Assembly (NCBI RefSeq): GCF_037975245.1
Contig: NC_092572.1
Coordinates: 19,590,489 to 19,654,488, forward strand
Source: Apostichopus japonicus
Taxonomy: Eukaryota > Echinodermata > Holothuroidea > Aspidochirotida > Stichopodidae
Direction of reading: 5' to 3'
DNA: 64,000 nucleotides
The notes under the pieces were generated by a model, which saw only the letters and a program-made list of their open reading frames with translations, had not been told where the DNA came from and ran no database searches. Position 1 is the first letter of the stretch. Each line of letters opens with the position of its first letter. Shown here piece after piece: positions 22,850 through 36,782 of the stretch. Made by a program: the position numbers and the translations under genes.

Positions 22850-25800
22850 TCACGAATACAGGTTACGAATACAGGTTACGAGTAAAGTGGTGACTGTCCC
22901 GTTTCATGTTGGTACGTAATGTTGGTACTAAGCGTGATAAAAGTATTGGAAATGAATTGCTTATATCATGGAACTCGATGCGTATACCGAATGATAAGAT
23001 CAACTTCTCATGGCCGTGAAATGACTTTTCTCTCAGGGAAGTATTCAAAGATAGAACCCAGAATATCGTTATTGAATCAATTTAGTGTAAAAAAAGGGAT
23101 ACATTTTGATTACCCCACAAAGCAGCATATTGGTTAACCCCCCACCTCCCACCCCCGCAGTAGAGATATAAGACATATCAACAGGCGAAGCAAAAAACTT
23201 GTAAGGATCGCAGTATACTATTCCTGGCGGGTAATCGCACATCTGCATTGAGCACACCACAGTCAATGAAGGAGACATACTCGTCACTGAAAGATTCACA
23301 GACTTAATAACATGAATATATACATGCATCAGCTTTAAAACAATGGAACTACAAGCCGCTGGTTTTCGGCCTATCATGAGAAATATGTCAACTCATCCGT
23401 CGCCTGCATGGTGAGTACACACCCAATTTCCAATAGTATAATTTCTTATAAACAATGCTTTATATAGCATTAATACGCCCTAGCTGCATGTGCAAGCTAC
23501 CGTCGAATTTGAACAGAATTGAAACGTGCCTTGAAATCAAGACTTATGTTGATTCTGGACAAACGTTGACATTATGCGATGCTTAACGCCCATAAGAACA
23601 GTATTTGTTAGCTGGATTAGCCAGGTTTTCACTACATACAATTTAAAAAAGCAAAATAGAGAATAAAATTAAAAGCAGAATGGAACCTCCTCAGTTGGTG
23701 TTATAAGTGTCATCTGTTTGTAAATTAGTTAAGGCAACGACATGATACCAAATAATGTTTTCATTGAATATTCCAAAATAACATTTCTTGTCGAGGGAAA
23801 AATAATGTGTAATTCTAATTCATTGCTAGCTTATTTTGACTAACATTAGAAAGGGTTGGTACAATATTCATAACTTGGCCTTCACATTGAAAAACGACTA
23901 TAAACCACCGTAAAAAGTTAACAGTAACAGGTTGTGCTAAATATATAATCAATTAATGGAGATAAGAACCAGCGTAAACCATCTCGAAATGTTCCTTGAG
24001 GCTTTGAGCTGGCACAAATTTGGGAAGCAGATCGCTCAATAATATTTTAAACTAGCTTCTTTGATACTTTTTGAATTAGCAACGAATTATAATTTGCACA
24101 TCAGCAGAGTGAAATAAAATAATCAGTAAGCACCTGCTGGAGGGGAAGGGGAGGGGGGTGGTTGACAGATGATATTTTTAAAGATATATTCGAAAATTGT
24201 GCGAGTCTTCTAACACACCACATCATCGGATTAAATCTTGTAGTATCCGTTTCTTTTGTTTAGCTGTGTTTTTAAAGCTTTTCTTTGACTGTGTGCGGAA
24301 GGAAGATGCTTAAGCCGCACCTAAACTTGACATTGAGAACAGTGTTATCATCATTACGAGATATAAATGTGTAACTGGTTTATCTTCGTTTCCTGTTCTT
24401 TACACATCAGTAATAAATCTTTCCTCCCTGATGAGAATCAAAGTCTAATATTGTTATTTATTTGTTACATGGTAGCACCGCCCTTCCTGTTAATAACTAC
24501 TGTTATTAAATAACAGGAACATGAATCCCTGTTTTTCTGACCTTTATTCCCAAATTGTATTCGGTCTGAAAGAAGAGAAAGGTTAATGTCATGAGATCTT
24601 GAAATTGTGTTTCAAAAACATATTATAAGGCGAAGCCAAAACAAACAAAAAATAAGAATGATTTACCTTCACAAATATCGTAGTATACTATTCCTGACGG
24701 GTAAACGCACATCTGTATTAAGCACACTTAAGTCAATATAGGAGACAGAATAGTCACTGTAAGATTCACAGACTTAATAACATGAATACATACATCAGCT
24801 TTACAGGGAAGACAGAACAGTCTTAAGTCATTCAAAACAAACTGTGTGACGTCATAATGATGAACTTTTCACTGAGATGATCAGATGGATACCATGGACG
24901 AGAAAATCACGAGTAGGGAAAAGAGGGAAGTATCCAAAGATAGAACACAGAAAATCGTTGTTGGATCAATTTAGTGTGAAAAAGGGATACATTTTGATTA
25001 CCCCACAAAGCAGCATATTGGTTAACCCCCCCCCCCCCCCCCGCAGTAGAGATATTGTAGATTTGAGTATATATTTAAAGATTTAGCCCTTTGTGTGTAG
25101 AGCAAATTGTAACACTACGGTAACACCGTTGAATCATTATATGGCATTGAGTGATGTTAATACATTACTTTTCTTATGCAACAATACAAGAGACTTTTAA
25201 ATGTTTGTTTTTTTTTCATTTCCTTTCACAGTCAATATCCTGTGGAAATGTAATCTGCGAAGACAACTAAGGATTAACTTAACATTAAATCAAAACTTCT
25301 TTTATACTTTTGAACTAGTAACGAATTTTAATCTGCACATCAGCAGAGTGAAATTAAAAAATAATCAGTAAGCATCTGCTGGGGAGAGGGGTGGGGGTGT
25401 TGACAGAAGAATTTTTTAAAGATATATTCGAATATTGTGTGAGTCTCCTAACACACCACATCATTGGACTAAATCTTGTAGTATTAAAAGTCTATCAGTT
25501 TCTTTGTTATGCTTTTCTTTGACTGTGTGTGGAAGGAAGATACTTAAGCCGCACCTAAACTTGACATTGAGAACAGTGCTATCATCATTACGAGATATAA
25601 ATGTGTAACTGGTTTATCTTCGTTTCATGTTCTTTACACATCAGTAATAAATCTTTCCTCCCTGATAAGAATCAAAGTCTAATACTGTTATTTCTTTGCT
25701 ACATGGTAACACCGCCCTTCATGTTAATAAATTACCGTTACTAATTAACAGGAACATGATTCCTTGTTTCTCTTACCTTTTCTTTCATAAAGCAACAGGC

Positions 25801-28800
25801 CTGAAAGGAGAGAAAGGTTATCGTCATGAGATGTTGAAATTATGTTGCAAAAACATTTCATAAGGCGAAGCAACAATCATATTAATTAGAGAGACACACC
25901 TGCACAAAGATCGCAGTATACTTTTCCTGGCGGGTAAACGCACATATGCATTGAGCACACTAAAGTCAATATAGGAGACAGACTCTTCACTGAAAGATTT
26001 ACAGAATTAATAACATGAATATATACATGCATCAGCTTTAAAACAATGGAACTACAAGCCGCTGGTTTTCGGCCTATCATGAGAAATATGTCAACTCATC
26101 CGTCGCCTGCATGGTGAGTACATACCCAATTTCCATTAGTATAATTTCTTATAAACAATGCTTTATAAAGCATTAATACGTCCTAGCTGCATGTGCAAGC
26201 TACCGTCGAATTTGAACAGAATTGAAACGTGCCTTGAAATCAAGACTTATGTTGATTCTGGACAAACGTTGACATTATGCGATGCTTAACGCCCATAGGA
26301 ACATTATTTGTTAGCTGGATTAGCCAGGTTTTCACTACATACAATTTAAAAAGCAAAATAGAGAATAAAATAAAAAAGCAGAATGGAACCTCCTCAGTTG
26401 GTGTTATAAGTGTCATCTGTTTGTAAATTAGTTAAGGCAACGACATGATACCAATTAATGTTTTCATTGAATATTCCAAAATAACATTTCTTTTCGAGGG
26501 AAAAATAATGTGTAATTCTAATTCATTGCTAGCTCATTTTGACTAACATTAGAAAGGGTTGGTACAATATTCATAACTTGGCCTTCATATTGAAAAACGA
26601 CTATAAACCACCGTAAAAAATTAACAGTAACAGGTTGTGCTAAATATATAATCAATTAATGGAGATAAGAACCAGCGTAAACTATCTCGAAATGTTACTT
26701 GAGGCTTTGAGCTGGCACAAATTTGGGAAGCAGATCGCTCAATAATATTTTAAACTAGCTTCTTTGATACTTTTTGAACTAGCAACGAATTATAATTTGC
26801 ACATCAGCAGAGTGAAATAAAATAATCAGTAAGCACCTGCTGGAGGGGAGGGGAGGGGGGTGGTTGACAGATGATATTTTTAAAGATATATTCGGAAATT
26901 GTGCGAGTCTTCTAACACACCACAGCATCGGATTAAATCTTGTAGTATCCGTTTCTTTTGTTTAGCTGTTTTTAAAGCTTTTCTTTGACTGTGTGCGGAA
27001 GGAAGATGCTTAAGCCGCACCTAAACTTGACATTGAGGAACAGTGCTATCATTATTACGAGATATAAATGTGTAACTGGTTTCTCTTCGTTTCCTGTTCT
27101 TTACACATCAGTAATAAATCTTTCCTCCCTGATGAGAATCAAAGTCTAATACTGTTATTTCTTTGTTACATAGTAACGCCTTCCCTGTTAATAAATTACC
27201 GTTATTAATTAACAGGAAAATTCCCTGTTTTTCTTACCACTGCTCTCCAAATGTTGCTGGCCTGAAAGAAGAGAAAGGTTAATGTCATGAGATCTTGAAA
27301 TTGTGTTTCAAAAACATATAATAATGCGAAGCCAAAACAAACAAAAAATAAGAATGATATACCTTCACAATATATTCACAAAGATCGCAGTATACTATTC
27401 CTGGCGGGTAATCGCACATCTGCATTGAGCACACTAAAGTCAATATAGGAGACAGACTCGTCACTGAAAGATTCACAGACTTAATAACATGAATATATAC
27501 ATGCATCAGCTTTAAAACAATTGAATTATAAGCCGCTGGTTTTCTGCCTATCATGAAAAATATGTCAACTCATCCGTCGCTGCATGGTGAGTACACACCC
27601 AATTTCCATTAGTATAATTTCTTATAAACAATGCTTTATATAGCATTAATACGCCCTAGCTGCATGTGCAAGCTACCGTCAAATTTGAACAGAATTGAAA
27701 CGTGCCTTGAAATCAAGACTTATGTTGATTCTGGACAAACGTTGACATTATGCGATGCTTAACGCCCATAAGAACATTATTTGTTAGCTGGATTAGCCAG
27801 GTTTTCACTACATACAATTTAAAAAGCAAAATAGAGAATAAAATAAAAAAACAGTCTGGAACCTCCTCAGTTGGTGTTATAAGTGTCATCTGTTTGTAAA
27901 TTAGTTAAGGCAACGACATTACACCAATTAATGTTTTCATGGAATATTCCAAAATAACATTTCTTTTCGAGGGAAAAGTAATGTGTAATTCTAATTCATT
28001 GCTAGCTCATTTTGACTAACATTAGAAAGGGTTGGTACGATATTCATAACTTGGCCTTCATATTGAAAAAAACGACTATAAACCACCGTAAAAAATTAAC
28101 AGTAACAGGTTGTGCTAAATATATAATCAATTAATGGAGATAAGAACCAGCGTAAACCTTCTCAAAATGTTACTTGAGGCTTTGAGCTGGCACAAATTTG
28201 GGAAGCAGATCGCTCAATAATATTTTAAATTAGCTTCTTTGATACTTTTTGAACTAGCAACGAATTATAATTTGCACATCAGCAGAGTGAAATAAAATAA
28301 ACAGTAAGCACCTGCTGGAGGGGGAGGGGAGGGGGGGGGGGGTTGGTTGACAGATGATATTTTTAAAGATATATTCGAAAATTGTGCGAGTCTTCTAACA
28401 CACCACATCATCGGATTAAATCTTGTAGTATCCGTTTCTTTTGTTAAGCTGTTTTTTTTATAGCTTTTCTTTGACTGTGTGCGGAAGTAAGATGCTTAAA
28501 CCTCACCTAAACTTGACATTGAGAACAGTGCTATCATCATTACGAGATATAAATGTGTAACTGGTTTCTCTTCGTTTCCTGTTCTTTACACATCAGTAAT
28601 AAATCTTTCCTCCCTGATGAGATCAAAGTCTAATATTGTTATTTATTTGTTACATGGTAACACCGTCCTTCCTGTTAATAACTACTGTTATTAAATAACA
28701 GGAACATGAATCCCTGTTTTTCTGACCTTTTTTCCCAAATTGAATTCGGTCTGAAAGAAGAGAAAGGGATACATTTTGATTACCCCACAAAGCAGCATAT

Positions 28801-31800
28801 TGGTTACCCCCCCCCCCACAGTAGAGTTATTGGAGATATGAGTATATATTTAAAGCGCAGCCCTTTGTGTGTAGAGCAAATTGTAACACTACGGTAACAC
28901 CGTTGAATCGTTATATGGCATTGAGTGATGTTAATACATTACTTTTCTTAATACAAGAGACTTTTAAATGTGTGTTTTTTTTCATTTCCTTTCACAGTCA
29001 ATATCCTGTGAAAATGTAATTTGCGAAGACAACTAAGGATTTACTTAACATTAAAACAAAACTTCTTTGATACTTTTTGAACTAGTAACGAATTATAATC
29101 TGCACATCAGCAGAGTGAAATAAAATAATCAGTAAGCATCTGCTGTGGGGGGGGGGGGTGGGGGTGTTGACAGATGATTTTTTTAAAGATATATTCGAAT
29201 ATTGTGTGAGTCTTCTAACACACCACATCATCGGATTAAATCTTGTAGTATTAAAAATCTATCAGTTTCTTTGTTATGCTTTTCTTTGACTGTGTGTGGA
29301 AGGAAAAAATTTAGGCAGCAACTTAACTTGACATTGAGAACAGTGCTATCATCATTTCGAGATATTAACTTGTAACTGGTTTATCTTCGTTTCCTGTTCT
29401 TTACACATCAGTTATAAATCTTTCCTCCCTGATAAGAATCAAAGTCTTATACTGTTATTTCTTTGTTACGTAGTAGCACCGCTTTCCCTGTTAATAAATT
29501 ACCGTTACTTAATAACAGGAACATGAATCTCTGTCTCTCTTACCCTTTTTCTACGTAGATCACCCTGTGAGGCAAAGGCCTCAAAGGAAGAGAAAGGTTA
29601 TTGTCACGAGAAGTTGAAATTGTTTTTCAAATACGAATAATAAGGCGAAGCAAATAACATATTAATTAGAATGAAATATCTTCACAAATATCGCAGTAAA
29701 CTATTTCTGGTAGGTACACGCATATCTGCATTGAGTTCGCCAAAGTCAATATGAAAGATTGACAGACTTAATAACATGAATACATACATCAGCTTTACAG
29801 GGAAGACAGTACAGTCTTAAGTCAGTCATACCACACTGAGTGACGTCATAATGATGAACTTCTCACTGACATAATCAGATGGATATCATGGACGAGAGGA
29901 TGACGAGTAGGGAAAGGAGGGATGTATTCAAAGATAGATCACAATCGTTGTTGGATTAATTTAATTTAAATTGTTTTTCAAATACATATAATAAGGCGAA
30001 GCAAATAACATATAAGTTAGAATGATATATCTTAAAAATATATCAACTCATCCGTCGCCTGCATGCATGTGTACTCACCATGGTGAGTACACATCCGATT
30101 TTCATTAGTATAACTTCTAATAAACAATGCTTTATGTAGCATCATTTAGTCTTAGCTGCACGTGTAAGCTACTGTCGCATTTGAACAGAATTTAAATTGG
30201 TCATAGGAAGGCAGATAAAAAACGTGCCTTGAAACAGCACTTTTTTCGTTCTTGACAAACGTTGACATTATTCGATGCTAAACGCCCATAGGAACAGTAT
30301 TTGTTAGCTGGATAAGCCAGGTTTTTACTACATCAATGTGAAAAAGTAAAAGTAACAAAAAAAAAAGCAAAACGGATCCTCCTCAGTTGGTGTTTTATGT
30401 GTCGTCTGTTTGTAAATGAGTTAAATTCCAAAATAACATTTCATGTCGAGGGCAAAAATAATGTCTTATTGTTATTCATTATTATTTTGACTGACAATTG
30501 AATGGTTGGTACAATATTCAGAAATTGGCCTTCACATAAAAAAAAAGACATAACACTACCGTAACAAATTAACTGTTACAGGTTGTGCTAAAAGAATAAT
30601 CAATTAATGGACATAACAACCAATTCAAACCTTCTCGAAATCTTACTTGAGGCTTTGAAATGGAACAAATTTAGAAGGAAAAAATATTTTTTCCAAATTT
30701 TGTTGGAAGAGAGTCAACTCTCATGCACACATGGTCATCAAAAATCATCTTAGTTTGTTAGCTACCTACGTCGTTGCTGTCATGTCTTTTATATAAAGGA
30801 ACCCGGATTGGAACTAACTTGATGCACCCCTCCTCCATTAAATGTGAAATGTAGAACTTAAACTTTTTTATGACAACATTACCAATAAAAACTGGGATGA
30901 TATCCTAAACCAGAACGATGCTGACTCTGCATATTCTTTGTTTCTGAACACAACTTTTTGCCACAACTTCAACTGCTCATTATCAAATGGCATTGTGCCA
31001 TCTTCATTGAAAACTGCCCGTGTTATACCGATATTTAAAACAGGAGATAGAAAATGTGTAAACAACTATAGATCTCTCTCTGTCCTTCCATGCTTTTTAA
31101 AAATCCTAGAACGAATTGTATACAATCGCTTGTGTAACTTCCTAATCAACCACAACATCTATTCCCATCACCAGTTTAGTTTTCTTCCTGAGAAATCTAC
31201 CACTCATGCCGTTACACATCTTACAAATACAATCATCGATTGTTTGAGAACAAAGAGTTAGCGTGTGGTATTTCCTTGATCTCTCAAAGGCTTTCATGCC
31301 TAGACAAACTATATTCTTATCTCTTAGCTTTCTCATTATGGTATTCGTGGAACTGCTTTAAGCTGGTTTAAAAATTACTTATTTGGTCGTTCTTAGTTTG
31401 TATCTACGTCTTACTACCATTCTCTATTGAACGAAATTAATTCTGGTGTGCCTCAAGGCTCTATCCTAGAACCATTACTATTTATTACTTACATTAATGA
31501 TTTTCCTAACTGCACTACCAATTTTAACTTTACCATGTATGCTGATGACACGAATATATTATTGAAAAGAAGGGACTTAAGCAAACTTATACATAATCCT
31601 AACACTAGAGTTCCTAAAGTAATTACCTAGTTTAATGCTAAAAAAAGCTTCACCTTAATGCTAAGAAATCTGTCTGTGTATTATTTCATCATCATCTAAA
31701 ATGACTCAATCTTATCGACATAGGCATCGCTATTCAGGATTGCATAATACCTTTCTCCCATTCTACAAAATTCCTTGGTGTAACTTTAGATACTGCACTC

Positions 31801-34020
31801 GCATAGGTTCCTCACATTAATGCTGTTTGTAACAAAGGAGCTAAAGGTACTGGTATTTTATATAAAGTGAAAGACTCCCTCCCGAAAGAAGCATTAATCT
31901 CTATTTACAAAGCACTAATTATTCCATATATTTCCTACGGTACACTTCTGCGGGGATTTTCTTTTCCTTCCTATGTTAATAAGATTCAAATTTAACAGAA
32001 ACGTGTTCTCAGAATTATCTGTGGTACTTCCTATCTTTCTCATGCCAGTCCTCTTTTTTAATTATTGAGAACATTAACGGTATTTGATATCACAACTCAT
32101 CAGACTGCTACGTTTATTTATCAATATCTTTATAATATGCTCCTTATAGTTTCAACAACTACTTCATCAATTCAATTCAGCCTATCATTCACGATCCGAA
32201 GATACCATTCTCTTTCGTTTTCATCGTCTCAAAACTAGCCAACATGTTATTAAATACATGGGCCCTAAAATATGGAGTTCACTGCCGGATAACATTAAAA
32301 ATAAAACATCTTATCTCATTTAAATGTCATCTGAGACGTTATCTAATTTCAAAGTATTCAACCAGACGACTAATTTGTCATAAATTTGTTATTTGCCTTT
32401 GTGCGATACTTTTTGCATATGCACAATTAAGTGTAATTGTCTATTGTTGATGTTTCCTTTTGTCTGTTTTCCCCATATCGGTTTTTTTGTTCAAGGGGAC
32501 CTTACATAAGCTAGCTATAGCTTCTTTGGATTCCCCTCAACCTATTTCTCATTTACATTCATCATTTCTTTAGTTTCAAGCTGCTTAAAGGTACACTTTA
32601 TCCCACATTTTTGTATAACTTTTCATACTTAATATGTTAATCGACGATGGTTGAAATAAAGTTTTTCAAATCAAAGTTATTATATCCACTCTTTAGGGAT
32701 TACGGTATGACGTCATCGATCAGTCACTAACAGATCAACTGTTTATCTTTTCTCTTGTTTCCTTATATTTCATTTAACAACAGTTTTCTCCCAGTTAGTA
32801 ATTACATACCGTAGTGAATGCTCTCGTTTCAAAATAAATAATAACGATGCTAAAACCCAACAGATACCCTCACAACCTAGTAAATCATCTTGCTTCTAGA
32901 CTGTTACAGTTAGCCCATTGTGTTGTAGAGAACATTGTTACACTTCGGTAACACATTTGAATCGTCATATGACATTTAATGATGTTAATATATTACGTTA
33001 CTTTTGCAACAGTAAAAGGGACTTTTTAAATGTTTTTTTTTTGTCAGTTCCTTTCACAGTAACAACATGTGAACATATTTTAAATAGCTTCTTTGATACG
33101 TTTTGAACAAGTGACAAATTATGATTTGCACATCAGCAGAGTGAAATAAAATAATCATTAAGCATCTACTGGGTGGGGGGGGGGGGTGAAAGCTAAAATT
33201 GTTAAGGATATATTTTCGAATATTGTGTGATTCTTCTTACACAACACATCATCGGACTAAATCATGTAGTATTTAAAAGTATATCCGTTTCTTGATTTGC
33301 TTTCTTTGAATGTGTGCGGAAGGAAGATAATTAGGCCGCACCTAAACTTGATATTGAGAACTGCTATCATCATTCGTTTTCTGTTCTTTTCACATTAGTA
33401 ATATAGTTTTCCTCCCTGATGAGAATCAAAGTCTTCTACTGTTATTTCTTTGTTACGTAGTAAAAAAGCCTTGCCTGTCCATAATTTACCGTTACTAATT
33501 AACAGGAACATGAATCTTTGTGTCTCTTACCATTTTTCCTGGTAGATTAACCCGTTATTCAGAGGTCTGAAAGAAAGATAAAGGTTATCACTATGAGATG
33601 CTGAAATTCAGGAACATATGATAAGGTGAAGCAAAAAATATATAAATTAGAATGATATATCTTCACAAATATCGCATTAAACTATTTCTGGCAGGTAAAC
33701 GCACATCTGCATTGAGCACACTGAAGTCAATATATGAGACAGACTCGTTACTGACAGATTGACAGATTGACATGAATACATACATCAGCTTTATTGGGGA
33801 GACAATATTAGTCTTAAACCTAATATAAAACACTGAGAGGCGTCATAATGATGAACTTCTAACTGAGATGATCAGATGGATACCATGGACGAGAAGATGA
33901 CGAGTAGGGAAAAAGGGCAGTAGTATAAGATAGAACTCAAAACATCGTTGTTGGATTTATTTAATGTAAAAAAAAAGAAGCGAAATATCAGCATATTGGT
34001 TACCCCTTTCCCCTCCCCTC
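22850..34020. repeat. Mosaic array of long diverged repeats
   Basis: Six landmark blocks recur in the same orientation. Block R (CGCAGTATACTATTCCTGG and variants) lies at about 23212, 24681, 25913, 27386, 29691 and 33669. Block Q (CCTCCTCAGTTGGTGTT) lies at 23684, 26386, 27857 and 30378. Block P (CACCACATCATCGGA and variants) lies at 24215, 25455, 26917, 28400, 29222 and 33244. Block U (GTAACACTACGGTAACACC) lies at 25109, 28886 and, changed, at 32939. Spacing shows two unit types: R-Q-P of about 1.47 kb, and R-S-T-U-P of about 1.23 kb, where S is the GATGGATACCATGGACGAG block. The first units are over 95% alike by eye and the last ones are clearly older. Each P region is followed by a TAACAGG-bounded hairpin. 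No gene product is recognised. Confidence 0.85.
30848..32690 (+). pseudogene. Non-LTR retrotransposon reverse transcriptase, degenerate
   Basis: RT motifs appear in order across shifting frames: ARVIPIFKTGDRKCVNNYR with SVLPCFLKILERIVYNRL, then FSFLPEKSTTHAV, LDLSKAF (the catalytic Asp region is damaged), SGVPQGSILEPLLFITYIND, and TMYADDTNIL with the YADD box near 31540. Weaker C-terminal similarity continues to about 32450. The 3' end is marked by AAATAAAGTTTTTCAAATC near 32655-32680. Stops (for example at 31258-31260) and frameshifts show that it is dead. No endonuclease domain precedes it, so the copy is 5'-truncated. Motifs look Jockey/CR1-like, from memory. It sits inside the repeat array between blocks Q and U. 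Confidence 0.85.
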
Positions 34021-36672
34021 CCCCTTCGTCTTAGATGTTCTGTTTATATCGTATTGTTAGTCATGTAAAGATATCCATGGAAGTTTGGGAAGTACAGTTT
34101 TCTGATGAACACATACAATAAGAGACACAAGAGGAAAATTAAGTAGACTACTGTAGATCTGTAAGCATTGAACAATTTCATTAAGTACAATAACCCTGCA
34201 AGGTTTTTACTTTCAGAATATACCCTGTTTGTTTAATTGGAAGTTTTTACATGCGCACTAACCAGCTTTGCTATAGTCGACTCTCTCTGTTCAACATTAC
34301 GCAGGGAAAATTTAGACCAAGAAGGGACAGTCTGTAAATTTAGGTATGATTAGAGTGGTTTCATGTAACCGATACGCCCTGTGTTGCTATTAGACTGACT
34401 AGAATTGGCAGACACCATGAGCTCGTCATTGCGTTGTATCTATGAATTAGCTGGACTCGGACTTGGTTTGGGTTACTCTTATATCTATAGAACTGTAACA
34501 GACATTGTAAGTATGAAAGATTCAGTTTGCGCTATATTTTGTTATCTGTCTGAACATTTTCAACTGTACAACTGGGAAGTTTCTTTGATTCACGAGGCAA
34601 TAACTTCGATAACGAGGACACATAAGGGGTACATGAAGAGGGAGAAGGAAAAGTAATTAGGACGAAGTTCGAGCGTGGAAGGGAGACTTCAATTTATTGT
34701 TGTTCAATGCAAACCTCACCTCTTTTTTATCATACCTCGTCACAAGGGTTTCTAACGTTAACGTGGTATTGGACGATATATAGATTCTAGACAAATAAGT
34801 CATCGTCGTTGCTAAATTGAACCTTCTTTTTAAATATAAATCGCGTTACTTCAAGATGAGGACCTAGCCCGCTCCTCCCAAAAGGATATTGAAGGAAGGT
34901 TTTTTTTTTCATCTTTGATATGTTAATTTAAAAACAACGAATCAAACTAGAGAAATATGTTTTTTCATGAACTGTAGAAACTACTTCACACAAACATACT
35001 CATCTAGCTCATCTGCCTCCTTTTTGGTCAGACCCAAACAAAGACAATGAAACCACTTACCGCAATTGTCTTGGACCCAATTGACCTTACTAGATGTATC
35101 ACCTAAACATTAATATCATACTCCATAGCCCCCATCAATATTTGTGGGGACCTTGACAGGGCATCTAGAATGATATTTAGTACACCTGGGCGAAAGTGTA
35201 TGTCATAGTCAAATTCTTGAAGACGCAAGAAGACGTTATATGTTTACATTAAGTTATATAATAGGCTAGCTGCTCTTTGTCATAGTAAACTCATAATTGT
35301 CATAGTCAACTCATAATTATCAGAGAATCACGGACGGAGGGAGGATTTATACTGTTACTTAGTGTATTGTATTTAAAAATTCAGTTAGGCCGAATCCTAA
35401 CTTAGTGTATCCTTTTAGTCCTTTTTACGTAGTAGGGCTTACTTAGCCTATTCGCCTATCGTAACGCTGATACCATTTTTTTGTTTAGAGTAAACCTATT
35501 CAGGTTTGCCATTTTAGCAGGTAGCAGGTAGGCCAAGGCTGATGTGGATTGTTGATACCGAAAGACCTAACTAAGGCTCTATAATATGGTAGTGATCTAG
35601 CCCTTATCATAGCAGTGTATGCAATTGCAGAAAGTTGGAGTGAGCATTTTAAAGCATTGTATCTTCCTTATACTTGATCCTTGTATACTTAGTTTAAGTA
35701 CCAAAATGAAGCCTAGAGAACGATTTTACCAATGATGTGTAAATTGAAGGGGGGGGGGGGGAGGGGGGTATTGAAAATTTTCCAAACACTTCAGGTGAAA
35801 CTTTGTTTACGTTTAAAATTCTTGGAAATTTGACCTTTGACCTATTTATTTTTCATAATATCAACTGAAATTCAGATCAGCCCAGCAGCCTCACTAATCT
35901 TTCAGAAGATACCGTGAAAAGCATAGGTATATTTAGTGTGGCAGAAATTATGACCGAAATTTCTCAGATATTCCTATATTTGTCAAAATCCGGCAAATTA
36001 CCGGCAAAAGTACTGAGTTTATACATACTATAGAGTCACTTAATACACTCTCCTAAAAGAACTCATATCTCTGCCATTTATCAACCAATTGCATCACAAT
36101 TGGTATCAAAAGAAAAAGAAATTTTAAAGACAATCATAAAATAACATAAAACAAGATGACAACCCAGTTCCTTGACTTCTAGGTAATTGCTCATAGACAG
36201 AAGAGATGCCATCTTGGGACCTAATTTGCATATTTGCATACAGAATGAGCACAAATTTCATAAGAGTCATGTGACATAGAATTCTAATTATTCAAATATT
36301 CTACATTAAAAGAGACACCCCCATCCAAACTCATATTAGTGTGTGTATATAGGTCGTGCTATGCTAAGGGGGCCCAGGCATATGCTAAGGCTAGGCCCGT
36401 TGTGGCTGATAACGCTCGGTAAAAAAGAGAAGTGTGTTGATTGCATTATCATCTCATGAGCTTACAAGGAGTTAAACATTCTGAATGTTTATCACTTTGA
36501 AAATCGAAGCAAGCGAGATATATGTTAATGTGAGTGCGGCCATGCCATGAATAATTCATTTAGTTTAGTATAACACTACTGTCTATGGATATCAAGGAAA
36601 CTTATGTACATATATTCAACAATAACTGTATGCAAAAACAGGGTGATGCTTTATTTTAACTTTTTTTTTCAG
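34021..36672. other. Largely featureless non-coding stretch
   Basis: An 83-codon plus-strand frame at 34405-34656 (MADTMSSSLRCIYELAG near its start) has an internal GTAAGTATG donor-like site at 34506. No domain or matching acceptor supports it. A G-run lies at 35749. From 35800 to 36310 the DNA has the look of an old dispersed repeat (TTGACCTTTGACCT near 35850), but no second copy is in the window. Confidence 0.5.
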
Positions 36673-36782
36673 ATGGGAAAGCAATGCTGCAATCCATTTG
36701 TTACCACATTTGTTTCTGGGAGACGCAAAGGGGTAAACTATCTGTGAAGGAATCATGTGTAGCTTTCGTAGACTTCCATTGT
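36673..36782 (+). CDS. Possible internal exon, unknown gene
   Basis: A strong polypyrimidine tract and acceptor (ACTTTTTTTTTCAG) precede an open segment of 110 bases that ends TGT/GTAAGT. In the frame open throughout (entering in phase 1) it reads GKAMLQSICYHICFWETQRG, KLSVKESCVAFVDFHC. Splice signals are good on both sides, but I recognise no domain and found no partner exons. It is tentative. Confidence 0.3.

Noticed and set aside
22850-34020. CRISPR-like or rDNA array
   Set aside because: Units exceed 1 kb, are diverged and mosaic, and contain no rRNA sequence that I recognise.
34405-34656. Ligand-binding-receptor-like fragment (LSEHFQLYNWEVSLIHE)
   Set aside because: Resemblance to ANF-receptor domains is a few residues only, with no exon structure around it.
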